A DNA stretch of 20,682 bases from JAKJEP01 sp964580995. Its GTDB lineage: Bacteria; Planctomycetota; Phycisphaerae; Sedimentisphaerales; SM23-30. The stretch is from positions 1-20,682 of the forward strand of contig CAZOMV010000102.1 in the NCBI GenBank assembly GCA_964580995.1. The letters are read 5' to 3'. The translations under genes were made by a program, and so were the position numbers. Under the pieces are notes generated by a model, which did no database searches, was not told the DNA's origin, and saw nothing but the letters and a program-made list of their open reading frames with translations. Positions 14,726 to 20,682 of this stretch are shown here, one piece after another (the first letter of the stretch is position 1; the number at the start of each line of letters is the position of its first letter).

Positions 14726-15770
14726 TGTCGGGATTGTCGGAGCCGGGGTCATTGCCGATTTTCACGCCCGTGCTTTCCAGGAGATTGGCAATGCCCGGTT
14801 AATTGGCATATGCGATACGGTTCCGGAACGGGCCGAACGTTTAGCGGAAAAGTATTCCTGCCGGGCCTACCCCAGCTATGATGAGCTGTTCCAAAATTCG
14901 GACCTTGATCTAGTGACGATCGCCACCCCCAGCGGCACTCACCTGGAGCCGGCGATAGCGGCCGCCCGGGCCGGCCTGCATGTGGTTTGCGAAAAGCCGC
15001 TGGAAGTTACGCTGGAACGGATCGACCGCATGATCGAGGCGCACCGGCAGGCGGGGACGCATCTGGGAGGGATTTTTCAGAACCGCTTCCATGACGCGTT
15101 GGTTCCCTTACGAACGGCAATACAAGGCGGTCGGTTGGGGACTATCACGTATGCCGGTGTGTATGTGCCGTGGTGGCGCGGTCCGGCGTATTATGAGAAT
15201 AGCTGGCATGGCACGTGGAAGCTGGATGGCGGGGGGGCGTTGATGAATCAGTCGATTCATATGATCGATCTGTTGTGCAGCCTGATGGGGCCGGTGGAAT
15301 CGGTGCAGGCGCAGATGCATCACCTGGGCCATCCGCAGATTGAAGCGGAGGACACGGCGGCGGCGGTTTTGAAATTTGGGTGCGGGGCGCTGGGGATTAT
15401 CTATGGTACCACGGCTTCGTATCCGGGCCAGAGGCGGCGATTCGAGATTAGCGGCACACAGGGAACGGTAGTTTATGTGGAAGAGAGCCTGGCGGTCTGG
15501 CAATTCGACCGGGAGGAGCCGCAGGATGCGGAAATCCGCCGGAAATTCGGCCAGGCCCATACGGCGGGGGCGGCGGCGGACCCGGCGGCGATCTCGCATC
15601 AAAACCACCGGCGGAATTTTGAGGCTTTTCTGGAGGCCCTGGAAAACAACACGGATTTTTGCATCAGCGGCCGGGAGGCGCGAAAATCGGTCGAGGTGAT
15701 ACTGGCTATTTACCAGTCAGCGCGGAAACAAAAAATCATCAAACTCCAGGAGAATTTTCAAAGGAAATAA
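14712..15770 (+). CDS. Gfo/Idh/MocA family oxidoreductase, cytoplasmic
   Basis: 352 residues. The start overlaps the transporter gene by 14 bases, and GGAGGAG at 14694-14700 precedes it. There is no export signal, unlike the paralogue at 10612. The N-terminal Rossmann domain reads YNVGIVGAGVIADFHARAF with ICD after strand 2, ATPSGTHLEPAIAAARAG and CEKPLEVTLERID (Lys95). The C-terminal domain carries WKLDGGGALMNQSIHMIDLLC, with the His and Asp typical of the active site. It is likely an NAD(P)-dependent dehydrogenase for a sugar, keto-sugar or cyclitol. It is followed directly by a second TIM-barrel gene, so the operon contains two dehydrogenase-epimerase pairs. Confidence 0.9.
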   Translation: MRTYNVGIVGAGVIADFHARAFQEIGNARLIGICDTVPERAERLAEKYSCRAYPSYDELFQNSDLDLVTIATPSGTHLEPAIAAARAGLHVVCEKPLEVTLERIDRMIEAHRQAGTHLGGIFQNRFHDALVPLRTAIQGGRLGTITYAGVYVPWWRGPAYYENSWHGTWKLDGGGALMNQSIHMIDLLCSLMGPVESVQAQMHHLGHPQIEAEDTAAAVLKFGCGALGIIYGTTASYPGQRRRFEISGTQGTVVYVEESLAVWQFDREEPQDAEIRRKFGQAHTAGAAADPAAISHQNHRRNFEAFLEALENNTDFCISGREARKSVEVILAIYQSARKQKIIKLQENFQRK

Positions 15771-16604
15771 ATGCCCATACTCAGTGCTTTTGCGGATGAA
15801 GTAACGGATAATTTTCCGGGTCAGATCGAATATCTGGTCCGGGAGCAGGTGAAATATATCGAATTGCGGTTTCTGAACCGGAAAAATATACTGGATTTGA
15901 CAGCCGCCGAACAAAAAGCGGCCGGGAAGATCCTGCGGGATCATGCTATTCGTGTGAGTGCGATTGGCTCGCCCATCGGCAAGGTCAGGATTGATGAACC
16001 GTTTGCATCCCATCTGGAGCGGTTCCGGAAAGCGGTGGAGGCGGCCCTGTTTTTTGAGACCCCGCTGATTCGGGTCTTCAGCTATTACCCGCCGGCTGGA
16101 GGGAATATTCAGGATTACCGGCAGGAGGTGATCGAGCGGTTTTATGCGAAGCTGGAAATCATTAAGAATACGGGTTTGGTTCTGGTCCATGAAAACGAGG
16201 CAAATATCTACGGCCACAGTGCAGAAAACTGTGCTGACCTGATCCAGGCCATCGGCTCCCCGCAACTGCGGCTGGCGTATGATCCGGCGAATTTTGTATG
16301 TGAATACGGAATTATCGACAATATATGTAGCTGCTGGCCGCTCATGAAGCCCTATGTAGCCCATGTCCATATCAAAGACTGGAAACTTGGGGAAACGACC
16401 GGATGTCTGCCGGGGCGGGGAGATGCGCAGATTGAAGATTTACTGCGGGAACTGAAAGGCATGCATTACGACTGGTTCCTGACCTTGGAGCCGCACCTGC
16501 GCCGGGGCGGGCAATTTGGCGGATCCAGCGGCGGGGAGCTGTTTTCGCAGGCCATCCGTGCTCTGCGGGAGATGTCCGAACGAATCGGGCTGTTTTTGGT
16601 GTAA
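15771..16604 (+). CDS. Sugar phosphate isomerase/epimerase family protein (second TIM barrel)
   Basis: 277 residues. The ATG follows the previous stop with no gap, and AAAGGAAAT upstream serves as a weak ribosome binding site. It opens MPILSAFADEVTDNFPGQIE, as in many IolE/IolI-like barrels. Strand-end residues are visible: YIELRFL, LVHENEANIYG, LAYDPANFV, VHIKDWK and LTLEPHL. These would supply the Glu/Asp/His/Glu metal site of the family. It is cytoplasmic. The pair with the 14712 dehydrogenase suggests isomerisation or dehydration of a keto-sugar or inosose. It resembles the 12096 barrel only at family level, so the two probably have different steps or substrates. Confidence 0.87.
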   Translation: MPILSAFADEVTDNFPGQIEYLVREQVKYIELRFLNRKNILDLTAAEQKAAGKILRDHAIRVSAIGSPIGKVRIDEPFASHLERFRKAVEAALFFETPLIRVFSYYPPAGGNIQDYRQEVIERFYAKLEIIKNTGLVLVHENEANIYGHSAENCADLIQAIGSPQLRLAYDPANFVCEYGIIDNICSCWPLMKPYVAHVHIKDWKLGETTGCLPGRGDAQIEDLLRELKGMHYDWFLTLEPHLRRGGQFGGSSGGELFSQAIRALREMSERIGLFLV

Positions 16605-16611
16605 AATAGTA

Positions 16612-16641
16612 TTGCCTGTATCCCTTCCTTGCGATTATACT
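16612..16641 (+). promoter_or_regulatory. Possible internal promoter before the ABC transporter genes
   Basis: -35 TTGCCT (16612-16617), an 18-bp spacer and -10 TATACT (16636-16641) in the only sizeable gap (98 bp) of the operon. No GCAC half-sites are seen here, so it would not be under the same operator. Confidence 0.35.
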
Positions 16642-16702
16642 AGCTGAAAATGATCGTATGTGACAGGTTATCATGGAAACCGGTTTTTGGAAGGTGTGAA
16701 AG

Positions 16703-17701
16703 ATGCGGCTGTTCCTTATTTTGCAGGTATGTTTACTAGGGTTGGCGTTACCTTCGTGTTCCAAACAGGATTCCCCGGAGGCATCTGCGAAACTCACCGT
16801 TGCGGTGATTCCCAAAGGCACCACCCATCAATTCTGGAAATCCATCCATGCCGGCGCTCTCAAAGCGGCGGAGGAATTGGATGTGGAAATCATCTGGAAA
16901 GGGCCGCTGAAAGAAGATGACCGGGAATCCCAGATCAAAGTGGTGGAAGATTTTGTGACGCGCGGCGTTTCGGGGATGGTGCTGGCGCCGCTGGACGATG
17001 CCGCTTTGCGGGTTCCGGTGCTCAATGCAACGCGCAGCGGGATTCCGGTGGCGATTATCGACTCGAATCTGAAGGGGGAGGAGTATATCAGTTTTATCGC
17101 GACGGATAATTATGCCGCGGGAGGCAAGGCGGCGGGGCGGCTGGCGGAATTGGTGGCGGGTAAGGGGAAAATCATAATGCTGCGCTGCATGGAAGGTTCG
17201 GCCAGTACCATGGAACGGGAGGAAGGCTTTCTGGCGGAGATGAAGAAGTTTCCCGGCATCGAGATCGCCAGTTCCAACCAGTACGGCGGGGCCACGACGG
17301 AAAGCGCGTATCAGGCCAGTGAGAATCTGCTGGCGCCCTTTAAAAATTCGGAGGGGATACTGGAACTGGACGGCATATTCAGCTCCAACGAATCGACGAC
17401 CTTCGGCATGCTGCGGGCGCTGCAGGACGGCGGCCACGCGGGAAAGGTTTTCTTTGTGGGCTTTGACAGTTCGGACAAGCTGATTCAGGCCCTGGCCCAG
17501 GGAGAAATCCACGGCCTGGTAATACAGGATCCGTTCCAGATGGGATACCTGGGAGTGAAATCCATCGTCCAGCATATCCAGGGTTTGGAAGTGAAGAAGA
17601 AGGTAGATACAGGATCGGTGGTGGCTACGCAGGATAATAGGAATGATCCGGAAGTGGCCCGACTGCTGAAACCGGACTTAAGCCAATGGCTCCAGGAGTA
17701 A
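16703..17701 (+). CDS. Sugar ABC transporter substrate-binding lipoprotein (RbsB-like)
   Basis: 332 residues. GGAAGG at 16689-16694 precedes the ATG. A short lipoprotein signal ends at Cys19 (LGLALPSC). The mature protein is a type 1 periplasmic-binding fold: LTVAVIPKGTTHQFWKSIHA at the start, VSGMVLAPLD, IPVAIIDSNL, FIATDNYAAGGKAAGRLAEL, GIFSSNESTTFGMLRAL and KVFFVGFDSSDKLIQAL. This pattern is typical of receptors for ribose, xylose, galactose, inositol and similar monosaccharides. It is the first gene of a complete importer with the next two genes. Its ligand would identify the operon's substrate. Confidence 0.92.
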   Translation: MRLFLILQVCLLGLALPSCSKQDSPEASAKLTVAVIPKGTTHQFWKSIHAGALKAAEELDVEIIWKGPLKEDDRESQIKVVEDFVTRGVSGMVLAPLDDAALRVPVLNATRSGIPVAIIDSNLKGEEYISFIATDNYAAGGKAAGRLAELVAGKGKIIMLRCMEGSASTMEREEGFLAEMKKFPGIEIASSNQYGGATTESAYQASENLLAPFKNSEGILELDGIFSSNESTTFGMLRALQDGGHAGKVFFVGFDSSDKLIQALAQGEIHGLVIQDPFQMGYLGVKSIVQHIQGLEVKKKVDTGSVVATQDNRNDPEVARLLKPDLSQWLQE

Positions 17702-19218
17702 CCGCATCCGGCGCCCCGTTTTGCCTGGAAATGCGGGGTATCAGCAAGAATTTTGGCGCGACGGCGGCCCTGCGCCAGGTGGCGCTGCAAATCCGGTATG
17801 GGGAAATTCACGCCCTGGTGGGGGAAAACGGGGCGGGGAAAAGCACCCTGATGAAAATTCTGGCCGGGGCGGTACGGCCGGATGAGGGGGACATGCATCT
17901 GGAGGGCAGGCGTTTTTCGCCCCAGAATCCGCTGGAGGCGAAACGGGCCGGGGTGGGGATGATCTATCAGGAGTTATCCCTGGCGCCGCATCTGACGGTG
18001 GAGGAGAATATTATGCTGGGCCGGGAGCCGCGGAGGTGGGGCATTCTGAACCGGCGGGCGATCCGCCGGCGGGCGGAGGAGGCACTGGGATTTTTCGGGG
18101 ATGCGGAAATCCGCCCGGACCGGAAGGTTCGGGAGCTATCCGTGGCGGCGCAGCAGCGGGTGGAGATCGCCCGGGTATTGGCGATGGGCTGCCAGGTGGT
18201 GGTGCTGGATGAACCGACCAGCTCCCTGACGCAGGAGGATGTGCAGCGGCTGTTTGCGATTCTTCATTCGCTGAAAAAACAGGGGCGTTCTATTATCTAC
18301 ATATCTCATTTTATTGAGGAAGTAACGCGGATTGCCGATCAGGTGACGATCCTCCGGGATGGCCGGACGGTTTTGTCTGCGCCGGCGGCGGCCATGCGGG
18401 GCGAAGAGATCGTAACCGCCATGGTGGGCAAGCCGGTGGGGCAGATGTATCCGCGATCGGCGCGGGTGCGGCGCGATCCGGTTTTGACGGTTCAGAAGGT
18501 GTCCTCGGGCAAGGTCCGTTCCGCCGGTTTTACTCTGCATCGCGGCGAAGTATTCGGGATCGCCGGCCTGGTAGGAGCCGGACGGACGGAACTTTTGCGA
18601 AGTCTTTTCGGGCTGGAACCGGTTCGCAGCGGGGAAATTACTCTGGGTGTGTACCGGGGGCCGGCTGTGCCGCGGCAGAGGTGGCGGCAGGGAGCCGGGA
18701 TGCTGAGTGAAAACCGCAAGGAAGAAGGCTTGGCGCTGGGGCTGTCGATCTCGGATAATATCACCCTGTCGAGTCTGGCGAAATCGGGCAATTTCAGTTT
18801 GATCCGGCCGTCCGAACAAAACCGGCAAAGCGCGGCATGGATGCACAAGCTGGGCATTCGCGGCCGGAGTCCCAGGCAGAAAGTCAACGATCTGTCCGGG
18901 GGCAATCAGCAGAAAGTCGCCCTGGCCCGGCTCTTGCAGCACGATGTGGATGTGCTGCTGCTGGATGAACCGACGCGCGGAATCGATGTAGCGGCGAAGG
19001 CGGCGATATATCAGAAGATTGACGAGTTGGCCAGCGGCGCGGGGGGACAGGTTCCCAAGGCGGTGTTGATGATCAGCAGCTATCTTCCGGAATTGCTGGG
19101 AGTGTGCGACCGGATCGCCGTGATGTACCGGGGGACGCTGGGGGAGGCGTACCCGGTTTCCCAGTGGGATGAACATAAACTGATGCTAGCGGCTACGGGC
19201 CGGAAGGAAGGTGCGTAA
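17686..19218 (+). CDS. Sugar ABC transporter ATP-binding protein (RbsA/XylG/MglA-like, two ABC domains)
   Basis: 510 residues. The start overlaps the binding-protein gene by 16 bases, so translation is probably coupled; no good ribosome binding site is seen. Domain 1 has Walker A GENGAGKST (residues 46-54), Q-loop IYQELSLAPHLTVEENI, signature LSVAAQQRVEIARVLA and Walker B VVVLDEPTSSL. Domain 2 has a degenerate Walker A (GLVGAGRTELL), signature LSGGNQQKVALARLLQ and Walker B VLLLDEPTRGID. A degenerate second P-loop is normal for this CUT2 family. It energises uptake with the 16703 receptor and the 19219 permease. Confidence 0.93.
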   Translation: MAPGVTASGAPFCLEMRGISKNFGATAALRQVALQIRYGEIHALVGENGAGKSTLMKILAGAVRPDEGDMHLEGRRFSPQNPLEAKRAGVGMIYQELSLAPHLTVEENIMLGREPRRWGILNRRAIRRRAEEALGFFGDAEIRPDRKVRELSVAAQQRVEIARVLAMGCQVVVLDEPTSSLTQEDVQRLFAILHSLKKQGRSIIYISHFIEEVTRIADQVTILRDGRTVLSAPAAAMRGEEIVTAMVGKPVGQMYPRSARVRRDPVLTVQKVSSGKVRSAGFTLHRGEVFGIAGLVGAGRTELLRSLFGLEPVRSGEITLGVYRGPAVPRQRWRQGAGMLSENRKEEGLALGLSISDNITLSSLAKSGNFSLIRPSEQNRQSAAWMHKLGIRGRSPRQKVNDLSGGNQQKVALARLLQHDVDVLLLDEPTRGIDVAAKAAIYQKIDELASGAGGQVPKAVLMISSYLPELLGVCDRIAVMYRGTLGEAYPVSQWDEHKLMLAATGRKEGA

Positions 19219-20235
19219 GTGCAGGATAGCAGGAAGATGAGCCGGGAAGGGAATGAGCTTTCGATTTCGGAAGGCCGCCGGCTGCAACGGATCGGAAATA
19301 CGTTCGGTCCCATACTGGGGCTGGTGTTGATCTATTTATTTTTTGTTTTGATCGGTCCCTCCAGTTTTTTCAGTGTCCGCAATCTGGAAACGATTGCCCG
19401 GCAAACGGCGATCGTGGGTACGGCGGCCCTGGGGATGACGTTGATTATTATCGCGGGGGGCATCGATCTTTCGGCGGGTTCGGTAGTGGCCTTTAGCACG
19501 GTGGTGATCGCCTGGCTGCTGCAAAAGATGCAGATGGATCCTCTGCCGGCCGCGCTGGCGGGGGTGGCGGCGGGGGGATTCTGCGGGCTGCTGAACGGAT
19601 TGTTCATTACCCGTTTGCAGGTGGTGCCTTTTATTGTCACGCTGGGCATGATGCTGCTGGTGCGGGGGGCGGCCAAGGGGCTGGCGGGGGAACAAAAGAT
19701 CGATGCCCCGATCAGTTGGCTGAACGAGCTGATGGCGGCCCTGCCGCAGGGACAGCGGTGGATGCTGGTGCCGTGGGGGGTCTGGATTCTGATTGTCATG
19801 GCGGCGGTGATGGTACTGGTTTTACGCTATACGGTCCTGGGACGTTATATCTATGCGATTGGATCCAACGAACAGACGGCCCGGTTATGCGGGGTGGCGG
19901 TCAACCGCGTCAAAACCTATATTTATACCCTCAGCGGATGTCTGGTGGGGCTGGCCGGTTTGATGCAGTTTTCGCGGCTGACGGTCGGGGATCCAACCGT
20001 GGCGGTGGGGCTGGAGCTGGATGTCATCGCAGCGGTAGTGATCGGGGGCGGCAGTCTCTCCGGCGGTGAAGGTTCGGTGCCGGGAACGCTGATCGGGGCA
20101 CTGATTATGACCGTGATCCGCTCGGGATGTTCCCAGATGGGATTGCCGAACTGGGTTCAGGAAATCATCACCGGCTCGATCATTGTGATAGCGGTAACAC
20201 TCGATCGGCTGCGAAGACGAAAATATAATGTCTGA
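19219..20235 (+). CDS. Sugar ABC transporter permease (RbsC-like)
   Basis: 338 residues, starting at GTG directly after the ATPase stop; GGAAGGAAGG upstream (19202-19211) fits this start, while an ATG six codons later has no properly spaced site. Multiple hydrophobic segments follow a short cytoplasmic N-terminus. Family landmarks of BPD_transp_2 permeases are present: ALGMTLIIIAGGIDLSAGSV, GLLNGLFITRLQVVPFIVTL, YAIGSNEQTARLCGVAVNRV, and AAVVIGGGSLSGGEGSVPGT. It is the last gene of the operon, 20 bases from a convergent gene, with no hairpin terminator in that gap. Confidence 0.93.
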   Translation: MQDSRKMSREGNELSISEGRRLQRIGNTFGPILGLVLIYLFFVLIGPSSFFSVRNLETIARQTAIVGTAALGMTLIIIAGGIDLSAGSVVAFSTVVIAWLLQKMQMDPLPAALAGVAAGGFCGLLNGLFITRLQVVPFIVTLGMMLLVRGAAKGLAGEQKIDAPISWLNELMAALPQGQRWMLVPWGVWILIVMAAVMVLVLRYTVLGRYIYAIGSNEQTARLCGVAVNRVKTYIYTLSGCLVGLAGLMQFSRLTVGDPTVAVGLELDVIAAVVIGGGSLSGGEGSVPGTLIGALIMTVIRSGCSQMGLPNWVQEIITGSIIVIAVTLDRLRRRKYNV

Positions 20236-20255
20236 CACGAAAACTTTTTAAACCA

Positions 20256-20682
20256 TCATTCAATCTCGATGCCCTGGAGGATGGCGTCGTTGGTGCCGGT
20301 GGCGGTAATCTGGATGGTGATGTTGCCATTGGCATCGGGGGTGATATCCTGGGCGCGGATTTCGGCGGCCCGGGCGATCTTATTGGCGGCGGCGGCTGGG
20401 TCCCAGGCGGACCAGAGGGTGCGGTCGTTGATGGCGATGTCCATCGGCCGCTGGCCCGGTTCGGTCAGCCAGAGTTCCGCGAATTTCAGGTGGACATTAT
20501 ATAAGCCCGGCGTCAGGGCCAAGGTATAACGCAGCGTCTTGCCGGTCCGGGCGGTTTGATACAGGCCCTGATCGTAGAGAGTCGGGGAGGCATGTTCCAC
20601 CAGCCGGTCGGAGGTAAGGATCGTGCCGCCTTCAAAATTGGCATCGGCACTCCAGGTATAGCTGTTCCAGTCCACAAACGGA
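20256..20682 (-). CDS. C-terminal malectin-like domain of a larger protein, partial
   Basis: The frame is open from the right edge (last complete codon at 20681) to the stop at 20256; a GTG at 20675 is probably an internal valine, not the start. About 141 residues are visible: WNSYTWSADANFEGGTILTS, LYDQGLYQTARTGKTLRYTL, TPGLYNVHLKFAELWLTEPGQRP and a closing TGTNDAILQGIEIE. This is the malectin/CBM-like carbohydrate-binding pattern. In bacteria it often ends glycoside hydrolases such as GH2 enzymes, which would fit the neighbouring sugar operon, but the catalytic part lies outside the window. Confidence 0.75.
   Translation of the reverse strand, partial: PFVDWNSYTWSADANFEGGTILTSDRLVEHASPTLYDQGLYQTARTGKTLRYTLALTPGLYNVHLKFAELWLTEPGQRPMDIAINDRTLWSAWDPAAAANKIARAAEIRAQDITPDANGNITIQITATGTNDAILQGIEIE

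Noticed and set aside
16748..17575. 275-codon minus-strand open frame
   Set aside because: Antisense shadow of the substrate-binding lipoprotein gene; no ribosome binding site and no family resemblance.
18136..19176. 346-codon open frame on the minus strand
   Set aside because: Lies wholly opposite the two-domain sugar ABC ATPase, whose motifs are intact. Its composition (His/Arg/Pro-rich) is typical of an antisense shadow of GC-rich coding DNA.
20236..20255. Possible bidirectional terminator between the convergent genes
   Set aside because: The 20-bp gap has an A/T run but no inverted repeat able to form a stem.

Overview
The window looks like a chromosomal segment of a heterotrophic Planctomycetota bacterium, probably near Phycisphaerae. 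This is inferred from gene families only: a PEP-CTERM protein, a secreted GLUG-repeat protein, a secreted DUF1080 protein, a Tat-exported Gfo/Idh/MocA oxidoreductase, a malectin-type domain, a XylR-type regulator and REP-associated (RAYT) transposase debris. No rRNA, tRNA or CRISPR array is visible.

Layout. (1) 1-1873, minus strand: 5' part of a large secreted GLUG-repeat gene that runs off the left edge. (2) 1874-3085: a long non-coding stretch with dispersed short repeats, ending in a promoter/operator. (3) 3086-5458, plus strand: a secreted three-domain protein, DUF1080 (3-keto-disaccharide hydrolase family) + xylose-isomerase-like TIM barrel + DUF6807/PmoA-like. Its flanks are collinear, diverged inverted repeats. 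(4) 5459-8125: non-coding repeats, then a graveyard of fragments: an AT-rich orphan ORF, an RHS/YD-repeat scrap, the last 115 nt of a second DUF6807 gene and the last 25 codons of a RAYT transposase. (5) 8126-9245: a PEP-CTERM gene and an internally deleted RAYT element with inverted ends. (6) 9248-10408, minus strand: a XylR-like (LacI-type sensor + AraC HTH) regulator. (7) 10612-20235, plus strand: eight tightly packed genes, namely Tat Gfo/Idh oxidoreductase, TIM-barrel epimerase, Nramp-fold transporter, second Gfo/Idh oxidoreductase, second TIM-barrel epimerase, then an RbsB/RbsA/RbsC-type sugar ABC importer. (8) 20256-20682, minus strand: C-terminal malectin-like part of a gene cut by the right edge.

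How it may work together (inference): the ABC importer and the Nramp-fold permease would bring in a sugar, keto-sugar or cyclitol. The two Gfo/Idh dehydrogenases and two TIM-barrel isomerases would oxidise and rearrange it. The secreted DUF1080-TIM-DUF6807 protein would act on related oxidised glycosides outside the cytoplasm.

The strongest single observation is that the promoter of the isolated fusion gene (2952-3014) and that of the eight-gene operon (10461-10523) share the same architecture at identical spacing: two GCAC half-sites 21 bp apart, a TGAGG core between them, then a TTG(T/C)C -35, a 16-bp spacer and a TACAAT -10. This suggests one regulon governed by the divergent XylR-like protein. 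A second notable point is that the Nramp-fold transporter lacks the metal-binding DPGN motif.
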